64,000 nucleotides of DNA from Medicago truncatula (Eukaryota > Streptophyta > Magnoliopsida > Fabales > Fabaceae), in NCBI RefSeq assembly GCF_003473485.1, contig NC_053047.1:2805001-2869000 (forward strand), given 5' to 3'. Shown one piece after another: positions 22,950-34,063 of the stretch. Both the position numbers and the translations under genes were made by a program. Each line of letters starts with the position of its first letter. The stretch's first letter is position 1. Under the pieces are notes generated by a model. The model did not search any database. It was not told the origin of the DNA and was given only the letters and a program-made list of their open reading frames with translations.

Positions 22950-23160
22950 GTTTCAGATTTTATAATCCGGAATGGTTAAAAGGGTTTCAGATTATACAAT
23001 CCGAAATGTAGTTTTACAAAGATTATACAAACATCAAGGTGCAACAGGTTTCAACAGTTTATGAACTTTTTCGATTTTAGAATTCAAACTGGCTTCGGAT
23101 TCTAAAATTTGAATAAAGGGTGTTTTTGGAAAATAATAGGGCGTGAAAGAAAGCAATAGG
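22950..23160. repeat. duplicated upstream block with 'cagattataca' palindrome-like repeats
   Basis: Contains 'gtttcagattttataatccg' and 'gtttcagattatacaatccg' and is repeated at 24940-25150 upstream of peptide gene B. It belongs to the tandem unit that carries the peptide genes. Confidence 0.75.
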
Positions 23161-23179
23161 GTGGAAAAGTAATCTCTAT

Positions 23180-23520
23180 TGTATATTAGTTAGAGATAAT
23201 TAAGGCCCAAGGTAGGCATACATGATGCCCAAGATACTTGGTTCCGAAGAAAGTGTCATTGTATAAATAGACATTAAAGCATAATGAAACGGTAAGGAAA
23301 ACAATTCTTTCATGGTATCAAAACTTATCAAATTCAAGGGTCACCTATCTATCCATGCACTACGCCAAAAAAGTGTTGGGCGTGTGAGGGAGGTGTGTTG
23401 AAAAAAACTCAAGTCCTACATCGGATAGATAAGACTCTTCATAAGAGTTTATAAGAGGAGACACTCTCACCTTACAAGTCGGTTTTCTAACGATGCGTTA
23501 AGCCCCAATTTCAACACATA
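23180..23520 (+). mobile_element. copia-type LTR, primer site and leader, copy A
   Basis: A candidate LTR of 133 bp at 23180-23312 runs from TG to CA, contains a TATA-like tgtataaatag and is followed directly by TGGTATCAAAAC (23313-23324), close to the tRNA-Met primer site. A leader with 'ttgggcgtg' and 'cctacatcggatag' follows. No coding part. Repeated at 25175-25735 and, in part and inverted, at 43600-43750. Confidence 0.65.
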
Positions 23521-23886
23521 TTAAAGGTATATGTTATCATATAGTATAAAAACTAACTTGTATATAAAGAAGAAGAAAAAGGTTTGGGATGAGTTGGCGA
23601 GGCAATAGCCACACCAAGCCTTAAACAAGTCCGCTCTTGAGTATCGATAGAGTGAAAGCCATTGTTGACGTCGACGAGTCGCACATTAAGTAAATAAAAT
23701 TGGTAATAATGTTAGAATTTAAGCTCATTAGGAGAACCGACTAATCTATTAGGTGGAGAACATCATGATTTAAATATGAAATTATAATCTTCCATCTATT
23801 CATATTATTGTATTATTAAAAACATAATAGAACTTTCACAAGCTCACATTTCTTATTCCGAAAAGTAACAAAAAAGCTACAAAAGT

Positions 23887-24081
23887 TTAAGGATTTGTAG
23901 CCTTCCCAGACGGAGGGGGACAACATGGACCTGGCCTAAAGCATGGCAAATATGGCAAACAAGCCTTTCCTCCTCCAGTCTCTTGAACAACTTCATTCCC
24001 TTGAATTCCTCCAACAAGTGTGCTCACAATGGCAAAAAGCATTACCACTAACTTCAACACTACCTTGAAAGAAGAATCCAT
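23887..24081 (-). CDS. secreted Cys/Pro-rich peptide B
   Basis: Intronless, 64 residues. Signal peptide MDSSFKVVLKLVVMLFAIVS then TLVGGIQG, with likely cleavage before NEVVQ. The mature part has a Gly-rich linker (TGGGKA) and the core CLPYLPCFRPGPCC, a C-x5-C-x5-C-C pattern, followed by PPPSGKATNP. It is very close to peptide C and shares about half its residues with A, mostly in the signal peptide, the cysteines and the tail. TATA box 77 bp upstream. The conserved last five residues suggest a recognised C-terminus. Function unknown; a defence or signalling peptide is an inference from size, secretion signal and local multiplication. Confidence 0.85.
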   Translation of the reverse strand: MDSSFKVVLKLVVMLFAIVSTLVGGIQGNEVVQETGGGKACLPYLPCFRPGPCCPPPSGKATNP

Positions 24082-24152
24082 TTAACTTCACTTTCTCGAC
24101 AAATAAACCTAAGTTGTTATTAGCTTGTAATGATAAATAAGAGGGTTATGTA

Positions 24153-24163
24153 CCTATTTATAC
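24153..24163 (-). promoter_or_regulatory. TATA box of peptide gene B
   Basis: Minus strand GTATAAATAGG, identical to that of gene A, 77 bp before the start codon. Confidence 0.7.
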
Positions 24164-24499
24164 AAATTTACAAAATGTTTATAATTAACTCATTTCCATT
24201 TTCAATGTGCAAATTTTAGAATAATTTTTTGACTGTAAGTAATTTTTTATTCTTTGTTTGAATTCTATTAAAGCTAAAAAATAGATTACAATAAAGGAAA
24301 AAAATATAGGAACATAAACCTAATCAAACAAAATAACAAAAATGACAAATTAAAGGGTGTGCATTAATAGAACAATATTTCTTACCACTCTTTTATTATA
24401 GAAAAATAGTTCAAAAGTATATTGGTAAAAAAAATAGTATTATTATACTTTTAACTTATGGTAAAAGAAACCAAAAAAAAAAAGATATTGGTCAAAATT

Positions 24500-24940
24500 C
24501 AATCGAGATTCTTAAAGTTAAGCCACTAAGATTGATGTAGTGGTGAGGGGATTGAGTAGCAAGGATGAGGTCCTTATTTCAAACCTCATTGCCTCAATGG
24601 TAATTAATTTATGAAAACAGGGAATGGAGGGATATATTTATGAAAATAAGGAAAAAAATATATGGACAGAAAGCTAACCCAACAAAATCAATTGTAATAA
24701 AAAGAATAAAAAAGGTGAAAAGATAAATTAAAGAGTTTTAATTTATAGAAAAATCTTTCTTATTATTTTTTTTTTATATGAAAATATTTCTAAAGATATA
24801 CTGGTTGAAAAAAATAGTGATAATATACTTTTTTATTTCTAGATAAATATAAATTGAAGAGCGTTAATTTATAGAATTTTTTTTCCTATAAATCATTTTT
24901 ATTTAAAAATATTTCTAAAGATATTGGTCGAGCAAAAAGG
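24500..24940. repeat. composite upstream region of gene B
   Basis: First comes a stretch shared with gene C ('agtggtgaggggattgagta' at about 24540 and 27270), then a stretch shared with gene A ('gataatatacttttt' and 'tctaaagatat' blocks, compare 22600-22860). Gene B therefore has both types of upstream sequence in series, as unequal crossing-over would leave it. Confidence 0.65.
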
Positions 24941-25174
24941 GTTTCGGATTCTATAATCCAAAATGGCTAAAAGGATTCCGGATTATACAATCTAAAACGT
25001 AGTTTTACAGAAATTACACAAGCATTTCCAAGGTGCTCCAGGTTCCAACAACTTATTAACTTTTGGATTTTAGAAACCATACATGTTTCAGATTCTAAAA
25101 TCCGAACAAAGAGTATTTTTCGAAAATAATAGGGCGCATGAAAATGCAATAGGGTGGGAAAAGTAATTCCCTAT

Positions 25175-25735
25175 TGTATTTTAGTTAAAGATAATTGAGG
25201 TCCAAATTAGACATACATGATGCCCAAGATAATTGGTGCCCAAGACAATGTCTCTGTATAAGAGAATTGACCTTCTCCCATTTGGTTTTGCTCATTCCCG
25301 TAAAAAAGCTCAGACTGAGTTAACTCATGTTGTTGTATTTTCAACGTGAGTTAACTCACGTAGGTGTATTTTTCTGCGTGAGTTAACTCACGTTGGAAGA
25401 GAATGAGCAAAATCAAATGAGAGAAGAGCAATTGTCATTGTAAATATACACATTACAACATAATGAAACAATCAAGAAAAACCATTCTTTCATGGTATTA
25501 GAACTTGTCGAATTCAAGGGTCATTTACCAATCCACGCACCAAGCCCAAAAAGAGTGTTGGGCGTGAGGGGGGTGTATTCCGAAAAACTCAAATCCTATA
25601 TCGGACAAATAAGAGTCTTCATATGAGTTTATAAAGAGGAGACACTTTCACCTACCAAGTCAGTTTTGTAAGGCTCGGCAAGGCTCCAATTTTAAAACAT
25701 AGTAAAGGTATATAATATAATAGAGGAGACATTCT
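25175..25735 (+). mobile_element. copia-type LTR, primer site and leader, copy B
   Basis: Same order as at 23180-23520: LTR from TG at 25175 to CA at 25492, primer site TGGTATTAGAAC at 25493-25504, then the leader. The LTR is interrupted by a foldback element at 25260-25432. Confidence 0.65.
25260..25432. mobile_element. foldback MITE with three TGAGTTAACTCA palindromes
   Basis: Inverted ends (ttctcccatttggttttgct and its inverse) flank a core with the 12 bp palindrome TGAGTTAACTCA at 25316, 25347 and 25379. Near-matching flanks tgtctctgta and tgtcattgta suggest a target duplication of about 10 bp, as in Mutator-like MITEs. Copy A of the LTR lacks it, which proves an insertion. Confidence 0.75.
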
Positions 25736-25949
25736 CACCTTACACTCTTGCATTTGAGTTTTCTTTTAAAAGAACAAGAATCACTTAAGTGAATAAGCTA
25801 GAAACCACTTATATCAATAAGTGCAATATCCCTACTCAACAATAAAATAAAAAGTTTATCATCAGTTGCACAGTAGTATCACAATCTCCACGAAGGTTTA
25901 TATAGTAGGCTTTATGACTTAATGATGAACAAAATGGAGACTGTAGAAT

Positions 25950-26400
25950 ATATGAATGCTTTAGGTTGGGGAGTTAATGGTGACGCATGGAAGTCGTGAA
26001 TGAGGTAGTTTGCTTGGGAAGAGGAGTTGGTGGGGAAGTGTGTTGAGCAGTAAAATTCAGTTGTTTTGTAGGTTGGTATGGCAGGTCAAGGGTTTGAAAG
26101 TTGCATTCGTCCAAATGTTATACATTCAACATTTCTTACAACAACTTGATTGAAGTGGAAGAAAACATCTATCCGGCTAACAATCATATTTTATTGTTAA
26201 AAGAGGTTCCGATAAAAATTTATATTTTTGCTTGATGTTTGCTTCTTAATTGTGATCCGACAAAGGATAATATGCTTAGTCGGCGGATTATTGCTCTAAA
26301 CGATCAAAATTATTCGACAAATTATGTTTTGAATGAAGACATGGAACAATTATTTTTTAAATGTGATTTTTATCGTAGAACTTGACCTCCAATTTCAATT
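25950..26400 (+). mobile_element. LINE ORF2 C-terminal fragment
   Basis: Plus-strand frames with many stops give FAWEEELVGKCVEQ, then KEVPIKIYIFA and later EDMEQLFFKCDFYRR, the zf-RVT part of plant LINEs. It is heavily decayed and 5'-truncated and lies between peptide genes B and C. Confidence 0.7.
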
Positions 26401-26613
26401 ATTGTGTATATAGGTGAGTATATGCTTTAAAACGCAAACATTAGAAAGAAAATAATATTTGTAGTAAAAGTACAGTAACATATGAAAACTAAAGTGTAAA
26501 CTTCTGAATTATAATCTCCCATTTATTCATATTATTGTATTATTAAAAACATAATAGAACTTTCACAAGCTCAAGTATGTTATTCCAAACATTAACAAAA
26601 AAGCTACAAAAGT

Positions 26614-26808
26614 TTAAGGATTTGTAGCCTTCCGAGATGGAGGGGGGCAACATGGGCCTGGCCTATGGCATGGTATATATGGCACACAAACATTTCCTCC
26701 CCCAGTCTCTGGAATAACTTCATTCCCTTGAACTCCTCCAACAAGTGTGCTCACAACGGCAAAAAGCAACACCACTAGCTTCAACACTACCTTGAAAAAA
26801 GAATCCAT
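26614..26808 (-). CDS. secreted Cys/Pro-rich peptide C
   Basis: Intronless, 64 residues. Signal peptide MDSFFKVVLKLVVLLFAVVS then TLVGGVQG. The mature peptide begins near NEVIPETGGG and has the core CVPYIPCHRPGPCC (C-x5-C-x5-C-C) and the end PPPSRKATNP. It differs from peptide B mainly at exposed-looking mature positions (K to N, A to V, L to V and I, F to H, G to R), while the cysteines, prolines and tail are fixed. This is the pattern of a constrained scaffold with variable residues. TATA box 78 bp upstream. Same family as A and B; function unknown. Confidence 0.85.
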   Translation of the reverse strand: MDSFFKVVLKLVVLLFAVVSTLVGGVQGNEVIPETGGGNVCVPYIPCHRPGPCCPPPSRKATNP

Positions 26809-26880
26809 TTTAACTTAACTTTCTTGACAAATAAACTAAAGTTGGTATTAGCTTGTAATGATATGTAAGAGGGATGTGTA

Positions 26881-26891
26881 CTAATTTATAC
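26881..26891 (-). promoter_or_regulatory. TATA box of peptide gene C
   Basis: Minus strand GTATAAATTAG, 78 bp before the start codon, with sequence around it matching genes A and B. Confidence 0.65.
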
Positions 26892-27339
26892 AAATTTACA
26901 AAATGTTGATAATTAACTAAATTTCCATTTACTATGTGAAAATTTTTGAATAACTTTTTTTGACTTTAAGTAATTTTTTTTTTCTTTTTTTGAATTCTAT
27001 TAAAGCTAAAAATAGATTACAATAAAGGAAAAAATATAGGAACATAAACCTAACCAAACAAAATAACAAAAATTAAAATTAAAGGGTGTGAATTAATAGA
27101 AAAATATTTCTTATGACTATTTGATTGTAGAAAAATATTTAGAAAGTATATCGGTAAAAAAAATGGTATTAATATACTTTTAACTTATAGTAAAAGAAAC
27201 AAAAAAAAAATGATATTGGTCAAAATTCAGTTGAGATTCTTAAATTTAAGTCACTAAGATTGATATAGTGGTGAGGGGATTGAGTAGCATGCATGAGGTC
27301 CTTATTCCAAATCTCACTGTCTCAATTGTACACAAAAAA

Positions 27340-29395
27340 TTTGATATTCTTAAATTCACTTATTTAATCTTATAAATTAATTTAAGAAAATAAGGAATGA
27401 AGGGATATATTTATAAACTTATATACGTGGTTAAAAATTTAGTTCACATACATAAATATTTCAACTACTATTTTTTTATTTATATTTAACAGCGTTCAGA
27501 CGGACACTCATGTGCCCATCTATCCGCTTTTTCTCCGACGCTAACGTTATATTCTTAAATATATTTCTTTATATAAATTATTATATGGTATGTTAGACAC
27601 AAGTTTAATTTATTAAACACCTTGTAGAAGAGTAATTTAAACGTCATGAATAGAGATTTCTTGTTTTAATTTAAACGTGATAGCTTGATAAGTCAAGATA
27701 AGTTAGATAAAATATATCTTTTGTCTGATGAATATAGATCTCTTGTGCAGATTGCTAAATTAGATAAAATAGTTACCTAAGATTATTAATACAAAAGATA
27801 ATTATTATTGACAATGTCTCAAAGGATAATCATTGGCAAATAATATATTTAGCCGATATAATTTTTTAAATGAATGCAACAAATACGTATTTTCCCTTTG
27901 AGCTAATAATTCTCATTTCATCCTGTTCTAATGATGTATTTTATCTTAAATCAATGTCGCACATTCAAGAGAATAAATTTTTTGACGATGAATCTATTAT
28001 TAAAATAATCATAGGATTAGTGAAACGATGTTGACATTCTGATATGAAGTTTATTGATGACATTTTTGATGGTGTTCATTTACGTTTTTTCTCGAAGGAA
28101 GTGTTAATATACTTTGACATGTGATATTATTGTTGATCAATGTCAAAGTATCACAATTGCAAATAAGGTAAAGATACATATTCATGATGATTAATAGCAA
28201 ATTAAATTCATTTTAATTCATGTCATATCGAGACAGCAATTCGGATTCATGATGATCAACTGAATCAAATTCAATAAATTTGCCATTATAAAATATGAGA
28301 TATTTACTTGAAAGAAAAAAAAAAAAAAAAAATATTTATACAATGATGTCCCAACGGATATTGAACAAATTTTAAATCAAATTCCAAAAACATTCTTATC
28401 TGTCCGGTAAGAGACTGATGTAGACAGCAGTCGCAGAAAGTGCTATAGTACGGTGTCGACGAGTTTTCGCGGTAAAACGAAAGGTGTCTGCAGTCACGTT
28501 AGCACGCTAACGCTCAAATCATTATTGGAATTGAGAAAGGGTGTGCAAAACGTGTGCGAAAGGTGAATCGTACTTTGAAGGTGAATCTAAGTCACCCTTA
28601 TAATGGCGTGAGTGAGAATAACTCTTCCATAAGATGCGACACATGATTAGGAGGAAGTTAAAGGACATGTGTATGGCGACTGATGCACAAAAGCGTGCTC
28701 TAGTGAGGTGGTGTACACTGACTGCAGACATCTTTCGTAGCCTAGTGGGCGTTTGGTCCATGTGTCATAGTGGAAGTGGCCTTCTGACCAGTCCAGAACA
28801 CATTACCTTTTTAAGAAAATCATTTTTACATAAAAATAATAATCATTTTTCAATTCTAAAAAAATTCAGTATTTAAAAAAAAAAAGCATAAACCCTAAGT
28901 GGTAATGAAGATAGTTCATGCGCTCTTATCTAGCTATCTCATCGACTGTCTCTGTAATCTATAAGTATAAGATATACATATTCAGAATGAGGAACACAAA
29001 TTCGCAACCTCGTCGCTCGCTATCAAACATTTTCTGTTGTCAATTTAAATTTGTCTATAGAATGAATTACTGGTAGTTTTATGGAGAGCTTGTTGAAGAT
29101 AATTTTTTACAACTCTTTTGTATCTTATTGTAAAGAACTCATTGATAGTGGATTGAAGAAATCAATCTCCCCTAACGTCGGTCATTGTTGGAACGAAATG
29201 CTAATTGATGTTGTTCTTTTTTCTCTATTATCTTTATCTTGTTTATTCTTTGATTATTGGTTGCTATTGATACTTGCACCACAAATTTAAATTTGATTGT
29301 GTGAGATTTGGAGTTACTAAGTTCACATCAATCATTATATTTATCTAATTCACGAAACAATTAAGAGACATCGTAATAAACATGATATTCCAGTC
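27340..29395. other. intergenic, unassigned
   Basis: No gene supported. A poly-A run lies at about 28313-28332. From 28400 to 28800 the base content is more balanced, with overlapping ORFs on both strands (79 and 80 codons). One plus-strand frame reads MRHMIRRKLKDMCMATDAQK and could be an old transposon or gene scrap, but I do not recognise it. Confidence 0.4.
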
Positions 29396-29399
29396 TCTA

Positions 29400-29825
29400 A
29401 AAAGCACCATCATCACAATCTGCCTTAGCAAACCAGCCGTCATGAAAATGCATACATGATAGAACCAATTCTAACACCAAGAAATGTCAAAATATATAGG
29501 AGAACAACATTGATACCTATATATTATCTATTTCTTTCATCATATTTATCCCTTTTTGTAAGCATATATTTGTGAGTGGAAACCGGTGCTTATAAAAAGA
29601 GACGGAGAAAGTAATAATCAGGCATGAATAACCAAAGCAATTACTCTAATAAGAAAATATTGATTTAAGTTAGGGACAGTATTTTAAGGTGATGCTCACC
29701 CAAAAGGAGCCAAAGCAGCAAATATGAACATAATTCATAACTTTTATTTTATTAAAAAGTTTCAAAGCATTATTTAAAAAACTAAAACAAATCCAAACTA
29801 AATGCATGACAATATTCTCCTTAAT
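29400..29825. repeat. duplicated 3' flank of the AAA-ATPase copy
   Basis: Matches patches of 3985-4640 ('gtcatgaaaatgcatacat', 'gaataaccaaagcaatta'), so the duplication reached well beyond the gene. Confidence 0.6.
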
Positions 29826-31392
29826 CTATATGATTAAAAAATCTTCCTCATATTTTTCACTTGCCTCCTCCACCTTTTCTTCAAATATTTCAGTTGCCTC
29901 CTCTACCTTTTCATCCTCTTGAGCCAATTGTTGTTTATCTTTATCTGCTTTCAGTTGAGCTTTTTCAGTCTTTTTCTTTGCATCCTCCTTTTCCTTTTTC
30001 TTTGAAATCTCAAGAGATTGAATCAAATTCTTCACGCAAGTCTCAACATCTTCAATGATCGTCTTTGGCATCAAATTCTCAGCAACATCAGCAGGTGTCA
30101 TATTAGTCTCTCCCAACAACTTTTCAATAATTGGAAACAAATCATCATGAGACTCAACATCTAAGTAGTTCTTTGCAAGCATCTTGAACACTTGATAGCT
30201 ACAATAGGACATTTCAATGTGCATATCCATCCTTCCCCTCCTTATAAGAGCAGGATCAAGTTTGTCCACAAAATTAGTTGTGAAATTATGATCCTTTCTC
30301 CTCCACATGTTGACCAAATTCCATCAATAAAATTCAACAAACCCGAATGTGTTACCTTTCTTTTATTTATCTCTTCTTCTTCATCTTTGTCTTCATCTTC
30401 TTCACTTTTCTTAAAAAGAATGTCTTTTTCCTCATCATTATGACCTTTCTCCTTTTTCTTCATTCTTTGGCCAGTGAAATCTAGAGAACAATCAATATCG
30501 TCAATAACTATAATCGATTTACTCGATGTCTCAATCAAAAGTCTTTTCAACTCATAGTTATCCTTGACAATTGTTAATTGAAGATCATAAACGTCATAGT
30601 TCATGAAATTCGCAATAGCAGATATCATGGTAGATTTTCCGGTTCCTGGTGGACCATAAACTAGATAACCACGTTTCCACGCCTTTCCAACTTTAGCATA
30701 ATACTCTTTCCCTTTCTTGAATTTAACAAGATCGTTTATGATCTCTTCCTTCTTCTCCGGTTCCATAGCAAGTGTTTCAAACCTTGCAGGGTGCTCAAAA
30801 GTTGTGTGACTCCACTTTGATTTGTTATACATCCCAGCCAATCATCGCTTGGTTTGTTAGTGTAAAGCTTTAGCTGCCTCTTCTTCTGTGCAATAGGTTT
30901 TCCTTGTTCTAACACATGTTGGATGTACGAGGTAGTGATGAGATCACCATGCCTTTTGTCGAAGGTTAGGGTTAGGTATCTTATCACATCCGAATTAGGT
31001 CTTCCTGAAAATTCTTGTGCCGTTGGAATTGTGCTGTTTGCAGACCACCAAATTTCGACTCCTTTAAAATCATCGGTGATCTCTTCGTTGTCGTCTATGC
31101 CAAAGATAACCGGAGTTTGGCTATCTTCGACAACTTTGGCTCTTTCACTCGAGTTAGCACCAAGATATGTTTGGATGACTGTGTAAGTTTCACTTTGTTC
31201 GAGGGGCTCTCCAGATAACTCAAAGAAACTTATTTGGCTGTGAGGGGACATAAGGTCTACAAATTTGTGCGTTTATTTTCGAACAAATCTACGAAGATCA
31301 GAAGGGCAGAATTGCTCATACAAGGCACGTACAAACATTATAATAGCCACAACTGAGGCCAGTTGTGTCAATCCCCAAATTCCCATTCCCAT
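29826..31392 (-). pseudogene. AAA-ATPase (BCS1/ASD class), broken duplicate
   Basis: Clear duplicate of the gene at 4987-6549 along its whole length, including start, promoter and 3' flank. It begins MGMGIWGLTQLASVVAIIM and keeps Walker A (GPPGTGKST) and Walker B (IIVIDDIDCS, with Asp for the first Glu). Lesions: an in-frame TAA at codon 40 (31273-31275), where the intact copy has Tyr41; a frameshift near 30840; and a one-base deletion near 30290, just before the sensor-1 TTN. The C-terminus differs from the intact copy: it keeps a repeated KVEEA(T/S)E(I/K)(F/Y)EE coiled tail and ends DFLII, probably the ancestral end. The ATPase cannot be made. Confidence 0.92.
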
Positions 31393-31619
31393 CGCTAATA
31401 CTTTGAATCGTTTGAATGAATTGGGTTGCGATTCTATTATTTCCTGTGTTGTTTAAACTCTTTAATGGGGTGGTATTTATAAGGAGTGGTTTAGGGTTTC
31501 TTCATCAAAGCAGGTTTTGTTTCTTTCTTACGAGTTTCTTAGTGACCAAGTTAAACTAGGAGACACAAGATTTGTTATGTTTTGTTTTTGTGGTGAAGAT
31601 TTGTTATTTGTTACACAAT

Positions 31620-31770
31620 TTACGGAGAGATTAAAAAGAAAGAAGAAAATATATAAAAACGAAAAAAAAATATTTTATCATATTTTTTTACGGAATCTTA
31701 AGGAGAGATTAAAAAGAAAGAAAAATATATAAAAACAGAAAAAAAATATTTTATCATATTTTTTTCCGAA
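31620..31770. repeat. local tandem repeat, two ~77 bp units
   Basis: 'ggagagattaaaaagaaaga' followed by 'atattttatcatattttttt' occurs twice in direct succession, upstream of the broken AAA-ATPase copy. One related stretch lies upstream of the intact gene (about 6745-6790). Confidence 0.8.
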
Positions 31771-31799
31771 ATCTCTTATCATATTTTATGGCAATCTGG

Positions 31800-32480
31800 C
31801 TATGAAATATGACTAATTAATTTATTAGTGTCCAGGGACGGACCCACGTATAGCTCCATGTGGGCCTGGGCCCTCACTACATTTACAAAATAAAATAAAA
31901 TACTACTAATCTATTGTACTGGTATGATAATTAATATACGATTATTTTGTATTAACTTTTGTGTGCATGTGTAGTTTCATGACTAGAACTTACCAACAAT
32001 ATAAGAGTATATATCATAGGTGTTGCTAACCAGGGTCATAAAGGCAATGGTTAAAGAATTTAAAAGTAGAAGTTTTGTCTTGAAAATGTAAGATGTTACA
32101 TTTGATCAAGTAATGATTATACTACTTTTTTTTAAAAACTTATTTGTTTTAATTGCTTAACCAATGGCCACCACAAATAGAGAAGCAAGAGGTGTAGTTA
32201 TTATTATTTTTATTTTTTGTTATTGAGGGGTAGTTATTATTTAGGATTATTGTTTGAGTTTTGATTATTATTTTGGAAGTGTTTATGCGGGGTGATTATA
32301 TTTCATTTTAATTTGTTAAAAAAATAATATTATCTATCTTATAGGAGTTAGTTTAGCGTCTGGAGTTGGTCAGGTTAATACCGGAGGTTAAGACAACAAT
32401 ATGTTTAGCTCATTTAAACCTTGATCACACTAACGGGTACTCCATTGGAACAATTATGATTTGTTCAAGAGCTTATAGAA
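31800..32480. other. intergenic with an hAT-like terminus
   Basis: At about 31835 'ccagggacggacccacgta' resembles the end of an hAT-type element. No matching opposite end was found nearby. The rest is featureless. Confidence 0.3.
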
Positions 32481-32660
32481 TAGTGATACAACCTGGGATA
32501 CACATTTCTAGCATTGATATCCATTTATATGGATTTACTTCAATTCCCCTTTGAATAATAATGAATCCCAAGAATTTTACTCCTTGAACTTTGAAAGTGT
32601 ATTTTTCAAAGTTTAGTCGTAGGTTGCCAAATTGGGATTTTGCTTCAGGTTGAAAGAGAA
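32480..32660 (-). mobile_element. Ty3/gypsy reverse transcriptase scrap
   Basis: The minus-strand translation reads GNLRLNFEKYTFKVQGVKFL then GFIIIQRGIEVNPYK, matching the well-known gypsy RT stretch NLRLNPEKC-F-V--GKFLGF---RGIE-NPDK. It is isolated, without protease, integrase or LTRs. Confidence 0.7.
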
Positions 32661-32890
32661 GAGCGAAATCGATAATCGTAAAATCATAATCGAAATTGAA
32701 GGATTTTACTCAACTACTTTTGTAGAATTGTTATAAGAAATTGTAAAATCGCAATCAAAATCGACGGATTTTACATAAAAAAATAATACTAGTACATGTC
32801 ATAGTCATAAATGACTTTGTTTATAAAAAATCGTAAAATTGCAATCAAAATCGATGAATTTTGCTTATTTTAAGATTCTACTATGATTTG
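32660..32890. repeat. three imperfect 'aatcgcaatcaaaatcgacg' repeats
   Basis: Units near 32685, 32745 and 32830 share 'cgtaaaat(c/t)g(c)aatcaaaatcga' and '(g)attttac/gc'. Non-coding. Confidence 0.5.
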
Positions 32891-33480
32891 AATCGTTGAA
32901 GATGGAGAAAGTTGCAAAATCCTAAATTTTAAGATTTAAGTCGGGATTTTGACAACGTCATATCTTTTGACAGATCAAGTAGTTTTGTCGGATCATCGAA
33001 ATGAATACCTCAGGTTTTGATGTTCCATATAAATATGATGTTCTTATCGATCTACGTGACGAAAACTATGTTCATAACCATCTAATAAATGGTTTAACAA
33101 CATCTACTCCGAAAGTATTTAAAAATGTAATATTACTGATAATATAAATTATGTTGTCAACTTTAAAATAAAAAAAAATTATCTCGTCAATGTATCCTTT
33201 GCTAAAAAAAAAAGATCATCCAGGGTAGCCACAAAGAAACCTGTTAAGTTAGTCATCATTTTCGAAGATATAAGACCATGTGATTCACCTATTTAGAACC
33301 ACATTAAATAGGCACCTCCATTGTGGAGTGTAACATATGAGTGCTAATGGAGGAGGGTGGCTATGGAAGCAACCTCTCTCTCTTCATTTTTAATGGGTCT
33401 CATTTAATAAATCTTAGTAAAATGAATAAATTTTGTTAGAAATATAATGATATAGAGTTATTTGTAGGGCTTATTTAATA

Positions 33481-33739
33481 CTCCCTCCGTCCCTTAATAA
33501 GTGACCCATTTAGAATTTTTTTAATTTTGACCTAACTGACTTTGACCGTATTTTTCAACTAATATACAAAGATAAATAACATCATATAAGATGTCGTTAG
33601 ATTCGTCTCGATAAGTATTTTCAAAATATCAAATTTTCATAATTTTTTCCAATATATTATTCAAGATATTTAAACTCAAAATTACGCATTGGTATGCGTA
33701 ATTGGGTCAACTAGGTCACTTATTAAGGGACGGAGGGAG
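33481..33739. mobile_element. Stowaway/mariner-like MITE, 259 bp
   Basis: Terminal inverted repeats ctccctccgtcccttaataa and its inverse, flanked by TA on both sides. Typical Tc1/mariner-derived MITE. Confidence 0.9.
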
Positions 33740-33915
33740 TAATTTCTTTTGAGGTGCTAGGTTAGAGAGAACTGATGCTTATTAAATATTTCTGTAAAAT
33801 TGATTATGTGAACATAGGGGATCCACTTAAGCACCTAATATTTCTGTAATAATTTCTTTTGAGGTGTTAGGTTAGAGAGAAATATAATGAATAGTCTTAT
33901 AGTGGAGTATAACAT

Positions 33916-34063
33916 ACTCCCTCCGGTCCTTATTATAAGCAACATTTGACTTTTTAGATTCATTGAATAATTAATGTTCGTCGTTATAAATATAGACTAG
34001 ATACATTACTTATACAATGAACCTAAAAAGTCAATTGTTGCTTATAATAAGGACCGGAGGGAG
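33916..34063. mobile_element. Stowaway/mariner-like MITE, 148 bp
   Basis: Ends ctccctccggtccttattat and its inverse, with a TA target duplication. A different subfamily from 33481-33739, with 'gactttttagattcatt' arms. Confidence 0.9.

Noticed and set aside
22202..26808. Naming the peptides nodule-specific cysteine-rich (NCR) peptides
   Set aside because: Size, secretion signal and legume setting fit, but the cysteine spacing with an adjacent C-C pair and the fixed KATNP end do not match the NCR pattern.
28522..28876. Overlapping 79- and 80-codon ORFs on opposite strands
   Set aside because: Neither has a domain; the balanced base content suggests an old transposon piece rather than a gene.
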